NCBI GenBank assembly: GCA_913009335.1
Contig: CAJVXN010000023.1
Coordinates: forward strand, 1 to 32,877
DNA: 32,877 nt
Source of the DNA: an uncultured bacterium
GTDB taxonomy: Bacteria; Omnitrophota; Gorgyraeia; Ghiorseimicrobiales; Ghiorseimicrobiaceae
Direction: 5' to 3'
Shown here: in pieces, positions 7,299 to 16,562 of the stretch
Layout: each line of letters begins with the position of its first letter
Numbering within the stretch: the stretch's first letter is position 1
Program-made: the position numbers and the translations under genes
The notes under the pieces: model-generated
Told to the model about the DNA's origin: nothing
The model's database searches: none
The model's input: the letters and a program-made list of their open reading frames with translations, nothing else

Positions 7299-7820
7299 CT
7301 AATACTTTAATAATGAGAATACCGACAGGCCTTTTAATTTATCCCGGCCGGATAAAGCAGTAAGCTCTATTAGAAAGCATAAACCGACAATATCCACAGA
7401 CATTTTTCCAACTAACTCGGTAACTGCCGCAATTGTACCGCCCGTAGCTAAAAGATCATCTACAATCAAAACACGTGCCGCGGGATTAAACGCGTCCTGA
7501 TGTATCTCTAAAGTATCAGTTCCATATTCAAGTGAATAAGTTACGCTGTGAGTCTTGTAAGGAAGTTTGCCTTTTTTTCTAACAGGCACAAAACCACAAC
7601 CTAGTTTGTAGGCAAGCACTGCCCCAAAAATAAAACCACGGGCTTCAACCGCGACAATATAATCTATTTTCTCATTTTCATATTGTTTGGCCAATAAGTC
7701 TATCGCGGAACCAAACGCGTCTTTGTCTTGCAGTAAAGTGGCTATATCACGAAACAAAATTCCTTTCTTTGGAAAATCAGGAATTGCGCGAATTGAATTC
7801 TCTAATTGTTTTACATTCAT
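7299..7820 (-). CDS. apt: Adenine phosphoribosyltransferase
   Basis: Converts adenine and PRPP to AMP in purine salvage, in the cytoplasm. The N-terminal family signature [18 protein letters not shown], the EARGFIFG loop and the PRPP-binding motif [13 protein letters not shown] are all present. The frame extends upstream to a TTG at 7895, but the extra 25 residues do not resemble the family. The ATG at 7820 ([17 protein letters not shown]) gives 173 residues, the usual length, so I chose it even though no clear Shine-Dalgarno precedes it. It follows the LacI-like/sigma gene pair on the same strand, with a 135-bp gap. Confidence 0.93.
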   Translation of the reverse strand: MNVKQLENSIRAIPDFPKKGILFRDIATLLQDKDAFGSAIDLLAKQYENEKIDYIVAVEARGFIFGAVLAYKLGCGFVPVRKKGKLPYKTHSVTYSLEYGTDTLEIHQDAFNPAARVLIVDDLLATGGTIAAVTELVGKMSVDIVGLCFLIELTALSGRDKLKGLSVFSLLKY

Positions 7821-7955
7821 TTCAATGAAACCATAACTTATGGAAGCCGCGGGATGAGATAAGTTATTTGGTTGAATTGACTCCGAAAGCTGCAAGAAAA
7901 TTTAGAATAAATTTTCAAGCGTTTTGCTTTTGGAGTACATTTTTTCTGTATTCCG

Positions 7956-8828
7956 TTATCCATTATCCGTAATTTTCCTGCAGCTTCCTCTTTTTATTAG
8001 CCGCGTAGGTAATAGTGTTTTTACGGGTAGTTGCTTTACCTTGCCGGATACAACCGCATGTAAATCTTCAACCGCGCGCCTTCCCATTTCTACAATAGGC
8101 TGACTAACAGTAGTAAGACTAATTGAACTATAAGTTACTATCGGATTATCATCAAAACCGGCAACTGATAAATCATTAGGAACATTTATTTTTTTATTCT
8201 TTGCCACGGTTATTGCCTCAAGGGCCATAATATCAGAAGCAGCAAAAATCGCGGTAGGACGATCTCTCAAGGAAAGCAGTGTCTGAGCCGCCTGGTGTGC
8301 CTGAGTGCGCAGGAAATTTCCCGTACGGATATAATTAGTATTAAGCGAAATTTTATTTTGCGCAAGGGCCACCTTATAACCCTCTAACCTATCCTTGCCT
8401 GCCTGAGTGCTTAAATCACCGGATATAGTAGCAATCCGTTTATGGCCCAAGCCTATCAAATACTCAACCACATCTATTGCGGCGTTCTTATTATCTATGG
8501 CAATACAATTAATAGGATCCTTCAAATAATTATTCATAACTAAACAAGGGATTTTTTTATCTATTACCTTCTTAAGTGTCTTAACATCACAATCAATATC
8601 AGCAAACAGAATCCCATCTATACAACTCAGATTAAGCGTGGGGGAATTAAGCCAATCCGCGTGTACGGTCTTATCGGTTATATGTATTAACAGATCGATT
8701 TTTAAACGGCTGGCTGAATAAGACGCGCCTTTTATAATTTCCGAAACATAAAACGAATGAAATATATCCTCAAACCTCCTGACAACCAAAGCAAATATTT
8801 TATACGTTGAAGATCTACGAATTGTCAT
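7956..8828 (-). CDS. LacI-family sugar-sensor domain lacking the DNA-binding HTH
   Basis: A 290-residue periplasmic-binding-protein-like domain of the LacI/GalR regulator type (Peripla_BP_3). The family landmarks are in order: [87 protein letters not shown] and [19 protein letters not shown]. What is missing is the N-terminal helix-turn-helix and hinge of about 55 residues. The protein starts directly at [13 protein letters not shown], where the effector domain of a normal LacI begins. The upstream sequence is not a lost HTH, because it encodes the end of the sigma factor. ATG at 8828 overlaps the sigma stop (ATGA), and AGGAGGA precedes it, so translation is coupled. It may sense a sugar or nucleoside and act through a protein partner, perhaps the sigma factor. 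Confidence 0.82.
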   Translation of the reverse strand: MTIRRSSTYKIFALVVRRFEDIFHSFYVSEIIKGASYSASRLKIDLLIHITDKTVHADWLNSPTLNLSCIDGILFADIDCDVKTLKKVIDKKIPCLVMNNYLKDPINCIAIDNKNAAIDVVEYLIGLGHKRIATISGDLSTQAGKDRLEGYKVALAQNKISLNTNYIRTGNFLRTQAHQAAQTLLSLRDRPTAIFAASDIMALEAITVAKNKKINVPNDLSVAGFDDNPIVTYSSISLTTVSQPIVEMGRRAVEDLHAVVSGKVKQLPVKTLLPTRLIKRGSCRKITDNG

Positions 8829-9640
8829 CTTAACTCTTCCTCCTGTTGACTTATAAATTTACGTAGTTTTTTTAAAGCCCGCTCTTCTATTTGTCTTACA
8901 CGTTCTCTGGATAGATTTACGCGGCCCGCTACTTCTGCTAAAGTATGCGTTTCTCCATCAGCAAGGCCAAAACGTAAATCAAGAATATCTTTTTCTCTAG
9001 GTTTTATATAACCCAGAAGAGTCTCTAGTCTTTCCTTATCCATAAAACGACTCAATTCCGTATCAGGAGTAACAGCTTTTTCATCCTCTATTAAATCGAT
9101 CATCTCTCCTTCTTTTTCCCTACCTACAGGCGCCTCCAAAGAAGAAACTTTACGCATCCAGATATTTATCTGATCTATTTTTTTAACCGGTATTTTCATT
9201 TCTTTGGCTACCGCGGCAGGCGAAGGCATACGTTTTAATTTATGAGCAAGCCTTTCCTTTACTTTCTTATATTTATTTATTTGCTCATTCATGTATACGG
9301 GAATACGAATAGTCTTAGCCTGATCGAAAATAGAACGCGAAATTGCTTGCCTTATCCACCACGCGGCATAGGTTGAAAAACGAAATCCGCGCCTTGCGTT
9401 AAATTTTTCTACGGCTTTCATCAGTCCTACATTACCCTCTTCAATCAAATCCAATAAAGGCACTCCTAAATACGAATAACGCTTAGCAATGCTTACCACT
9501 AAGCGTAAATTAGCCTTAATCATTTTTTTACGCGCCTCTTCGTCCCCTTTTCTTACTTTTCGATTCAACTCCTTCTCTTCCTTAGGGGTCAAAAGGGGAA
9601 TCTTTCTTAATTGCCTAAAGTATACCCGTATTGCATCCAT
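8825..9640 (-). CDS. RNA polymerase sigma-70 factor (short, RpoD/RpoS-like, no region 1.1)
   Basis: A 271-residue sigma factor. Region 1.2 ([21 protein letters not shown]) is at residues 2-22; region 2 contains [29 protein letters not shown] and [17 protein letters not shown] (promoter melting and -10 recognition); region 3 covers [10 protein letters not shown] to SLEAPVG; region 4 contains [12 protein letters not shown] and the [23 protein letters not shown] for the -35 box. The length and the missing region 1.1 fit a group 2 alternative sigma factor, though in some phyla the primary sigma is similarly short. The ATG at 9640 has GAGGG close upstream. Its last codons overlap the LacI-type sensor gene, which suggests paired function. 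Confidence 0.9.
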   Translation of the reverse strand: MDAIRVYFRQLRKIPLLTPKEEKELNRKVRKGDEEARKKMIKANLRLVVSIAKRYSYLGVPLLDLIEEGNVGLMKAVEKFNARRGFRFSTYAAWWIRQAISRSIFDQAKTIRIPVYMNEQINKYKKVKERLAHKLKRMPSPAAVAKEMKIPVKKIDQINIWMRKVSSLEAPVGREKEGEMIDLIEDEKAVTPDTELSRFMDKERLETLLGYIKPREKDILDLRFGLADGETHTLAEVAGRVNLSRERVRQIEERALKKLRKFISQQEEELR

Positions 9641-9772
9641 TAGCCCTCGCTTCGCTCGGAAATTACAAATTAAAAATTACAAATAATAAAATATCTAATC
9701 CTAAATAAATAACAATTTTTCTATTTTTAAATTTAGTTTTATTTTGTCATTTAAGTCTTGCTGCATTTATTA

Positions 9773-12502
9773 TTACTTTTTATCTTTCAATGCTGCCTGA
9801 GCAGCCGCAAGCCTTGCAATAGGAACACGAAACGGAGAACAGCTTACATAATTCATGCCGACCTTATGACAAAACTCTATAGAACGAGGCTCTCCTCCAT
9901 GCTCGCCGCAAATTCCAATCTTCAAATTGCCGCGGGTCTTTCTACCGCGCTCAATGGCAATCTTAATCAGCTCTCCTATTCCTTCCTGATCGATACTCTG
10001 AAAAGGATCTTCAGGTAGTATCCCTTTATCAAGATAATCCATAAGAAAACTGCCTATATCATCGCGAGAAAAACCAAATCCCATCTGAGTAAGGTCATTA
10101 GTGCCAAAAGAGAAAAACTGCGCGACTGCCGCAATCTTACCCGCGATAATAGCCGCACGCGGTATCTCAATCATTGTACCAGTCATATGCGGAACTTTTT
10201 TTAGTTTATATTTCGCGGCTACTTCTTTATGCACTTTTTCTACTATCTCAAATTGCGTATCTAATTCCTTTTCCGTGCATACAACCGGAACCATTATCTC
10301 AGGATCTACCTTCTTCTTCTCTTTAATAAGCTCGGCTGCTGCTTCAAGTATCGCTCTTACCTGCATCTCTGTAACTTCAGGATAGGTGACTCCCAGACGC
10401 ACTCCGCGATGTCCCATCATCGGATTAGACTCTCTTAAAGCATCAATCCTATTCTTTAGCTCACCAATAGAAATATTTAAACTGACAGCTAAACTTTCCT
10501 GTTGTTCTTTTTGATGCGGAACAAATTCATGCAACGGAGGATCAAGTAATCTTATTGTTACAGGATATCCGCTCATTGCCAAAAGTGTAGCTTTAATATC
10601 AGATTTAACATAAACAAATAATTCATCTAACGCGCTGCGTCTTTCCTCTACGGTCTTAGATAGAATCATTTTACGCAACTTAGATAAAGGCTCATCTGAA
10701 TTCTTACCGTAGAACATATGTTCCGTACGAAACAACCCGATACCCTCCGCGCCAAAACTTCTTGCCTTGGCAGAATCCTGAGGTGTGTCGGCATTTGTGC
10801 GGATTTTTAGTTTTCGAACAGAATCACAGAGTTTCAAAAACTGATCAAATAGAACATTTTCCCCCGAAGCGTCTATCATCGGTAGACTACCTTCGTAAAC
10901 AGTACCCTTGGTTCCGTTAAGCGTAATCCAATCCCCTTCTTTAATAGTCTTACCATTGACGCTAAATGTCCTATCTTCATAAGCAATATGTAAAGCCGCA
11001 CAACCTACAATACAGCATTTTCCCCACCCACGGGCAACCAGTGCCGCGTGAGAAGTCATGCCCCCTCTGGCAGTAAGGATTGCCTCTGATGCGCGCATCC
11101 CCTCCACATCTTCGGGATTTGTCTCCTCGCGCACAAGAATTGTTTTCTTACCCTGCTTCTTCCATTCAACAGCCTCGCTGGCTGTAAAAACCACCATGCC
11201 GCTTGCGCTTCCCGGACCCGCAGGAAGCCCTTTCATTATAGGAGTTTTTGTTTTCTCAATCTCCGAATCAATTACCGGATGCAATAATTCATCCAATTGC
11301 GCGGGAGTTACGCGCGCAATTGCCTCCTCTTTAGTAATTAATTTTTCTTTATACATATCCATAGCCATCTTTAATGCTGCCGGGCCGTTCCTTTTACCTG
11401 CGCGGCACTGAAGCATAAAAAGTATTCCGTTTTCTATGGTAAATTCGATATCCTGCATGTTGCGATAATGTTTTTCTAAGCGTCTCTGAATATCAAATAA
11501 TTCCTTATAGATTTTAGGCATCTGCTTCTCCAGGGTCAACAAACCTTTATTATGCTCACTCTGTGAAACCCTATTAATAGGAGCAGGTGTACGAATCCCC
11601 GCAACAACATCCTCACCCTGAGCATTCATAAGAAATTCACCGTAGAATTTATGATCACCGTTACCAGGATCTCTGGTAAAGGCAACTCCGGTTGCTGAAG
11701 TCTCACCTAAATTTCCAAACACCATTGTCTGCACATTTACTGCTGTTCCCCAATCAGCGGGAATATTCTCGATCTTACGATATGCTATCGCGCGCTTTCC
11801 ATTCCATGAAGAAAACACAGCATCAATAGCTCCCCATAATTGTTTATACGGATCATCAGGAAAAGCCTTACCTAAGACTTCCTTAATTTTAAGCTTATAA
11901 AGAGAGCATAGTTTCTTTAGATCATCACCATCAAGATCCGTATCGAGCTTAATGCCTTTTTCCTTTTTCATGCTACTCATAATATGTTCAAGCTGCTTTC
12001 TAACGCCTTTATCTTCCTCTGGTTCTATACCTGCAGCTTTTTCCATTACAACATCTGAATACATCGTAATCAAACGTCTGTATGCGTCATATGTAAAACG
12101 CGCATCACCGCTTTGCTTAATAAGCCCCGGGATAGTCTTATCGGTTAAGCCTACATTTAAAACCGTCTCCATCATTCCCGGCATAGAAACTCGCGCACCG
12201 CTGCGTACAGATACGAGCAATGGATTATTTTTATCACCGAATTTCTTACCCATTAATTTCTCTGTCTTCTTTAAGGCAGTATTTACCTGTTCTTTTAACC
12301 CTACTGGATATTTTTTCCTATTATCATAATAATACGTACATACTTGGGTAGTTATGGTAAAACCCGGCGGCACAGGAAGACGTAAATCCTTATGGCCAGC
12401 CATCTCCCCTAAATTTGCACCTTTTCCACCTAAAAGATTCTTCATGCTTCCTTTACCATCTGCCTTACCTCCGCCAAAACTATAAACGTATTTCTTTGCC
12501 AT
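9773..12502 (-). CDS. ppdK: Pyruvate, phosphate dikinase
   Basis: Interconverts pyruvate, ATP and phosphate with phosphoenolpyruvate, AMP and pyrophosphate, linking glycolysis and gluconeogenesis. The 909-residue length is standard. The N-terminal ATP-grasp domain begins YVYSFGGGKADG and LLGGKGANLGEMA; the swivelling domain holds the phospho-histidine in GGMTSHAALVARGWGKCCIVG (about residue 484); the C-terminal PEP/pyruvate barrel contains GLFRTEHMFY, GHRGVRLG, SFGTNDLTQM and GICGEHGGEP with the catalytic cysteine region SCSPFRVPIARLAAAQAAL. The open frame extends to a GTG at 12520, but the GGAG ribosome site lies inside that extension, so the ATG at 12502 (MAKKYVYSF) is the start. It follows glyQS by 71 bp and is probably co-transcribed with it. 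Confidence 0.97.
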   Translation of the reverse strand: MAKKYVYSFGGGKADGKGSMKNLLGGKGANLGEMAGHKDLRLPVPPGFTITTQVCTYYYDNRKKYPVGLKEQVNTALKKTEKLMGKKFGDKNNPLLVSVRSGARVSMPGMMETVLNVGLTDKTIPGLIKQSGDARFTYDAYRRLITMYSDVVMEKAAGIEPEEDKGVRKQLEHIMSSMKKEKGIKLDTDLDGDDLKKLCSLYKLKIKEVLGKAFPDDPYKQLWGAIDAVFSSWNGKRAIAYRKIENIPADWGTAVNVQTMVFGNLGETSATGVAFTRDPGNGDHKFYGEFLMNAQGEDVVAGIRTPAPINRVSQSEHNKGLLTLEKQMPKIYKELFDIQRRLEKHYRNMQDIEFTIENGILFMLQCRAGKRNGPAALKMAMDMYKEKLITKEEAIARVTPAQLDELLHPVIDSEIEKTKTPIMKGLPAGPGSASGMVVFTASEAVEWKKQGKKTILVREETNPEDVEGMRASEAILTARGGMTSHAALVARGWGKCCIVGCAALHIAYEDRTFSVNGKTIKEGDWITLNGTKGTVYEGSLPMIDASGENVLFDQFLKLCDSVRKLKIRTNADTPQDSAKARSFGAEGIGLFRTEHMFYGKNSDEPLSKLRKMILSKTVEERRSALDELFVYVKSDIKATLLAMSGYPVTIRLLDPPLHEFVPHQKEQQESLAVSLNISIGELKNRIDALRESNPMMGHRGVRLGVTYPEVTEMQVRAILEAAAELIKEKKKVDPEIMVPVVCTEKELDTQFEIVEKVHKEVAAKYKLKKVPHMTGTMIEIPRAAIIAGKIAAVAQFFSFGTNDLTQMGFGFSRDDIGSFLMDYLDKGILPEDPFQSIDQEGIGELIKIAIERGRKTRGNLKIGICGEHGGEPRSIEFCHKVGMNYVSCSPFRVPIARLAAAQAALKDKK

Positions 12503-12573
12503 CTCTTTTTTTCTCCTCACCTTTGCTTAGAGACAAATCTCATAAATCGGATTTGCCTTTTTTAGTTATTTAA

Positions 12574-13887
12574 TTACGCTAACTTTTCCTCTAAATACTC
12601 CTCCACTCTATCTATTGCAATTCTTTCCTGCTGCATCGAATCACGATCACGAATTGTCACTTGTTTATCCGTAAGTGTATCAACATCTACAGTAATACAA
12701 TAAAGAGTCCCTACTTCATCCTGTCTGCGGTATAATTTCCCAATAGCCGCAGTATCGTCATACCTAACAACTATTTTTCGAGATAGACCCTTTGCTATTT
12801 TTTTAGCTAATTCTACGATTTCAGGGCGATTTTTCAAAAGCGGCAATACTGCCGCCTTAATCGGTGAAAGCGCTTTGTCTAAACCTAAAACTACCCTCAA
12901 CTTTCCTTTTACCTGCTCCTCACGATAACTATCGACTAAAAAAGCAAGGAGCGCCCTATCTATACCGCCTGATGGTTCAATTACAAAAGGTAGAAAACGT
13001 TGATTTGTTTTAACATCAAAAAACGATAAATCTTTTCCCGAGAATTCAGCATGCTGTTTTAAATCAAAATCTCCCCGGTTAGCAATTCCTTCAAGCTCGG
13101 ACCATCCAAAAGGAAAATTATATTCAATATCCGTGCATCCTCGAGCATAATGCGCAAGCTCATCTTTTGCATGTTCCCTTAGACGCAAATTGTCTTTTTT
13201 TATACCCAACCTCATATACCAATCAAATCGTTCATCTATCCATTCCTTATAAAACTTCTCGTCTTCTCCGGGTTTTACGAAATACTCAATTTCCATCTGT
13301 TCAAATTCACGCGTGCGGAAAGTAAAATTCCCCGGGGTAATTTCATTACGATATGCTTTCCCAATCTGGGCAATACCAAAAGGAACTTTTCTATGACGGG
13401 AGTCTAAGACATTCACAAAATTAACAAATATTCCTTGCGCAGTCTCAGGACGTAAATATACGTATTCCTCATCTTCGACTGGACCGATAGGGGCCTTAAA
13501 CATTAAATTAAATTCACGGGGTTTAGTCAGATTATCGCTTTTACAATTCGGGCAGTTGGACTGCTCCGCTAAATCTTCCTTTTTAAATCTTTTTTTACAA
13601 TCCCGGCAATCAACTAAAAGATCTGAAAAGTTCTCAATATGCCCGGATGCCTTCCAGACATCAGGATGCATCAGTATTGCCGCATCCAGGCCTTCCATGT
13701 CAAAACGCTGATGTACATTTGCTTTCCACCAGGCGTCTTTTACGTTACGTTTAAGCTCTACTCCCAAAGGGCCATAATCCCATGTACTGGCCAGGCCGCC
13801 GTAAATCTCAGAAGAAGGAAATATAAAGCCTCTCCTTTTACAAAGCGAGACAATCTTTTCCATAATCTTATTATCTGTTTTAGCCAT
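12574..13887 (-). CDS. glyQS: Glycyl-tRNA synthetase, class II single-chain (alpha2) type
   Basis: Charges tRNA-Gly with glycine. The 437-residue protein matches the homodimeric eukaryote/archaea-like form rather than the separate alpha and beta subunits. Motifs in order: CKRRGFIFPSSEIYGGLAST and WDYGPLGVELKRN at the N-terminus (motif 1), a zinc-knuckle-like CRDC/CPNC pair, LRPETAQGIFVNF, FGIAQIGKAYRNEITPG and FRTREFEQMEIEYF (motif 2), FLPFVIEPSGGIDRALLAFL (motif 3), then the anticodon-binding domain AAVLPLLKNRPEIVELA. The ATG at 13887 has no visible Shine-Dalgarno, but a good promoter lies 48-75 bp upstream. Confidence 0.96.
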   Translation of the reverse strand: MAKTDNKIMEKIVSLCKRRGFIFPSSEIYGGLASTWDYGPLGVELKRNVKDAWWKANVHQRFDMEGLDAAILMHPDVWKASGHIENFSDLLVDCRDCKKRFKKEDLAEQSNCPNCKSDNLTKPREFNLMFKAPIGPVEDEEYVYLRPETAQGIFVNFVNVLDSRHRKVPFGIAQIGKAYRNEITPGNFTFRTREFEQMEIEYFVKPGEDEKFYKEWIDERFDWYMRLGIKKDNLRLREHAKDELAHYARGCTDIEYNFPFGWSELEGIANRGDFDLKQHAEFSGKDLSFFDVKTNQRFLPFVIEPSGGIDRALLAFLVDSYREEQVKGKLRVVLGLDKALSPIKAAVLPLLKNRPEIVELAKKIAKGLSRKIVVRYDDTAAIGKLYRRQDEVGTLYCITVDVDTLTDKQVTIRDRDSMQQERIAIDRVEEYLEEKLA

Positions 13888-13934
13888 ATTGTAAAATTAA
13901 TATAAAAATATAAATATAAATCCGTAAAATGTAT

Positions 13935-13962
13935 ATAATAACGCTAAAATATATTTTGTCAA
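13935..13962 (-). promoter_or_regulatory. Sigma-70 promoter for glyQS-ppdK
   Basis: On the minus strand a perfect TTGACA (13962-13957) is followed by a 16-bp spacer and TATTAT (13940-13935, 5/6 match). The predicted start near 13928 gives glyQS a leader of about 40 nt. It lies in the 151-bp gap after panB. Confidence 0.65.
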
Positions 13963-14038
13963 GACCTCTCTATCGCTTTTTGATTTATGAGCCACGCAGA
14001 TACCTCTAAAAAAGATACGGCGCGCTATTTAAGACTTG

Positions 14039-14875
14039 CTATTTTTCTAACTTATTCAACTCATCCTGTTTTATACTAAAAGTATGTTCCTTTGCAGGAA
14101 AACTACCATCTTCTACTTCCTGCTTATATTCTTTTATAGCCTTAAGAATTCCATCCGAAAGATTAATATATTTTTTTACGAATTTAGGAGTAAAACGTTC
14201 AAATAACCCTAATAAATCATGAATCACCAATACCTGTCCATCGCAGGCAACTCCTGCGCCAATACCTATAGTAGGTATGGTTAATTTTTGCGTTATCATC
14301 TGCGCAATTTTATCAGGCACGCATTCCAGGACTATTCCAAAACATCCCAATCTTTCTAAATTAGAGGCCTGATCAATAAGCCGGCGTGCTGCCTCGGCAT
14401 CTTTGCCTTGCACTTTAAATCCTCCGATTTTATCCGCGGTTTGAGGAGTAAGGCCAATATGCCCCATTACAGGAATTTGAGCCTTAACAATCTGTTCTGT
14501 TACCTCCAAACACTTATCAAACCATTCCAGCTTTACAACATCACACCCTGCCTCCTTAATAAACCTCTCAGCGTTTTTTACGGATTCTGAAGGATTAACT
14601 TGATACGAATCATACGGCATATCACCGATAACCAAGGCGTGTTTTACCGCGCGCGTTACGGCCTTTGCGTGATGAATCATCTCACTCATACCTACCTTAG
14701 TCGTAGAATCAAGACCTAAGACAACGTTAGCTACCGAATCTCCCACCAGAATCATATCAATCCCGGCTTTATCAACTAAAGAAGCTAAGGGAAAATCATA
14801 AGCTGTAAGCATGGTGAGTTTACGTTTACCTTTTGCATTGCGAATATCATCAACAGTAATTTTTTTAGTGTCCAT
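14039..14875 (-). CDS. panB: 3-methyl-2-oxobutanoate hydroxymethyltransferase (ketopantoate synthesis)
   Basis: Catalyses the first committed step of pantothenate and coenzyme A synthesis, transferring a hydroxymethyl group from methylene-tetrahydrofolate to ketoisovalerate. Family motifs are intact: KLTMLTAYDFPLASLVDKAG, DMILVGDSVANVVLG (metal ligand), VIGDMPYDSYQ, VKLEW, PVMGHIGLTPQ, and IPTIGIGAGVACDGQVLVIHDLLGL. The frame could extend to a TTG at 14893, but ATG at 14875 (MDTKKITVDDI) gives the normal 278 residues. The GGAAGGATGGG upstream of this ATG, which would serve as ribosome site, is part of a short dispersed repeat (14880-14909). The GltD-like gene lies 108 bp upstream. Confidence 0.96.
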   Translation of the reverse strand: MDTKKITVDDIRNAKGKRKLTMLTAYDFPLASLVDKAGIDMILVGDSVANVVLGLDSTTKVGMSEMIHHAKAVTRAVKHALVIGDMPYDSYQVNPSESVKNAERFIKEAGCDVVKLEWFDKCLEVTEQIVKAQIPVMGHIGLTPQTADKIGGFKVQGKDAEAARRLIDQASNLERLGCFGIVLECVPDKIAQMITQKLTIPTIGIGAGVACDGQVLVIHDLLGLFERFTPKFVKKYINLSDGILKAIKEYKQEVEDGSFPAKEHTFSIKQDELNKLEK

Positions 14876-14879
14876 ATTC

Positions 14880-14909
14880 GCCCATCCTTCCAAGGTATCG
14901 GGATGGCAT
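14880..14909. repeat. Short repeat CCATCCTT...GGATGG, copy 2, carrying the panB ribosome site
   Basis: Near-copy of the element at 4774-4802 (GCCCATCCTT, ten variable bases, GGATGGCAT). On the minus strand its inner arm reads GGAAGGATGGG a few bases before the panB ATG, so the insertion seems to supply the Shine-Dalgarno sequence. Confidence 0.5.
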
Positions 14910-14983
14910 ATTCTTCTGAATTATGTCCATCCTATTGTGTGTTAATATAGATTAATACATACATGCACTACTTAATACAGTAT

Positions 14984-16360
14984 CTATTTTTTTATTTTCG
15001 ATTTAATGTAGAGATCGATTTCATGCGCCGCTTTCTTACCTGCTCCCATTGCCGATATAACCGTATCTGCTCCGGTAATAATATCCCCTCCGGCAAAAAC
15101 CCCGGGGATTGATGTTTGAAAATGATCATCCACGCAAATCGTACCCTTAGCTGTTGTTTCTAATTCAGGGGTTGCATTGATTAACAAAGGATTGGGGCCC
15201 TGGCCGACAGCAACAATTACTGTATCAACATCAAACACAAAGGTAGAATCTTCAATGGGGATCGGCCTTCTTCTGCCGGATGAATCAGCATCCCCTAGGC
15301 GCATCTTGATACATTCAAGTCCGGTAATTTTTCCCTGACTATCTGCTAATATTTTTATTGGCTGAGTCAATAAATTAAATTCTAAGCCTTCTTCTTTCGC
15401 GTTTTGAATTTCCTCATCTCTTGCCGGCATTTGAGCCTCAGTTCTGCGATAGATAAGATTAACTTGACTTCCCAATCTTATCGCGCATCTTGCGCAATCA
15501 AAAGCAACATTTCCCCCGCCAATTACAGCAACGCGCTTTCCTATGTTTACCGGTGTTACATATTCCGGAAACTTATATGCTTTCATCAGATTTACCCGGG
15601 TTAAAAACTCATTAGCCGAATAAACTCCGGAAAGGTTTTCTCCTGGAATGCCCAAAAAGCGCGGAAGACCGGCCCCTGTGCCTATAAAAATAGCGGCAAA
15701 CCCCAACTTAAATATCTCCGCAATAGTTAACGTTTTTCCTACTAAAACATTCGTCTTAAGCTCTACACCCAAACTCTTGATATAATCAACTTCTGAATTA
15801 ACTATTGATTTTGGCAGCCTAAATTCCGGAATGCCATAAGCAAGCACCCCACCGGCTAAGTGCAAAGACTCAAAAAGCGTAACGCAATAGCCCATTTTAG
15901 CAAGTTCACATGATAACGTCAATCCTGCAGGACCAGAGCCAACCACAGCAACTTTTGCCGCAGAAACCCCAAACTTAATACTAGGAGCAGAAGAAGCTTT
16001 AGGCTCATTAGCCAATCCATAATCAGCTGCATATCTTTCCAGTGCTCCGATATTAATAGGAGTTTTTTTCTTACCTAATATACAAACCGCCTCACATTGA
16101 CTTTCTTGGGGACAAACCCTTCCACATATCGCGGGCAAAGCATTTTTTTCTTTTATTTTAACTAATGCTTCGGAAAATCTGGATTCCTTAATTAGAGAAA
16201 TAAATGCCGGTATATCTATCGCAACGGGACATCCCGCGACACATAAGGGATTTTTACAATCAAGACAACGCTTTGCTTCCGCAATTGCTTCCTCTTCTGT
16301 TACCCCTAAGGCAACCTCAAAAAAATCCTTAATCCTCTCTTCTGAATTTCGATGCTTCAT
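14984..16360 (-). CDS. gltD: Glutamate synthase small subunit-like (GltD/NfnB-like) NAD(P)H oxidoreductase
   Basis: A 458-residue FAD and Fe-S protein. An N-terminal double cysteine motif (CLDCKNPLCVAGCPVAIDIP, then CGRVCPQESQCEAVC) would bind two [4Fe-4S] clusters. Next come the FAD-binding GSGPAGLTLSCELAKMGY, the GGVLAYGIPEFRLPK linker, a second dinucleotide fold VIGGGNVAFDCARCAIRLG for NAD(P)H, YRRTEAQMPARDEEIQNA, and the closing GVFAGGDIITGADTVISAMGAGK. This is the layout of homotetrameric GltA/GltD-type proteins and of the NfnB subunit of NADH-dependent ferredoxin:NADP oxidoreductase. No GltB large subunit or NfnA partner is adjacent, so glutamate synthesis and electron bifurcation cannot be told apart from this window. 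The ATG at 16360 lacks a clear ribosome site. Confidence 0.88.
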   Translation of the reverse strand: MKHRNSEERIKDFFEVALGVTEEEAIAEAKRCLDCKNPLCVAGCPVAIDIPAFISLIKESRFSEALVKIKEKNALPAICGRVCPQESQCEAVCILGKKKTPINIGALERYAADYGLANEPKASSAPSIKFGVSAAKVAVVGSGPAGLTLSCELAKMGYCVTLFESLHLAGGVLAYGIPEFRLPKSIVNSEVDYIKSLGVELKTNVLVGKTLTIAEIFKLGFAAIFIGTGAGLPRFLGIPGENLSGVYSANEFLTRVNLMKAYKFPEYVTPVNIGKRVAVIGGGNVAFDCARCAIRLGSQVNLIYRRTEAQMPARDEEIQNAKEEGLEFNLLTQPIKILADSQGKITGLECIKMRLGDADSSGRRRPIPIEDSTFVFDVDTVIVAVGQGPNPLLINATPELETTAKGTICVDDHFQTSIPGVFAGGDIITGADTVISAMGAGKKAAHEIDLYIKSKIKK

Positions 16361-16437
16361 TATTAATAAATATATGCTTTATAAAAGTAAAATTGACGTA
16401 AAATACCTAACGATAATTTAATCCTTCGGCTTCGCCC

Positions 16438-16557
16438 TTCGACTACACTCAGGACTTCGCTTAGGATTAATGGTGAGTGCAATCGAACCATTAACTTAAG
16501 CTTTAGGATAAGTTCGGACATATAGCTTATGTCGGTTCTACCTCCATAAGTTATGTC
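16438..16557. repeat. Dispersed repeat copy 2 and adjoining GGACAT hairpin
   Basis: Positions 16438-16494 carry the same repeat as 2442-2487 and 21131-21176 (TTCGACTACACTCAGGACTT, later ATGGTGAG), with an 8-bp stem TTAATGGT/ACCATTAA at 16467-16474 and 16487-16494. Immediately after, GGACATATAGCTTAT (16516-16530) is inverted as ATAAGTTATGTCC near 16545-16557. The gap 16361-16562 has no gene. Confidence 0.55.
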
Positions 16558-16562
16558 CTCAC

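Noticed and set aside
7821-7895. N-terminal extension of apt to a TTG start
   Set aside because: The 25 extra residues do not fit the family, and the ATG at 7820 gives the standard Apt start.
10101-12329. Several plus-strand ORFs of 94-125 residues
   Set aside because: They are antisense shadows of ppdK; compositions are typical of reverse reading of a coding gene and no ribosome sites precede them.
12503-12520. N-terminal extension of ppdK to a GTG start
   Set aside because: The extension contains the Shine-Dalgarno sequence that serves the ATG at 12502.
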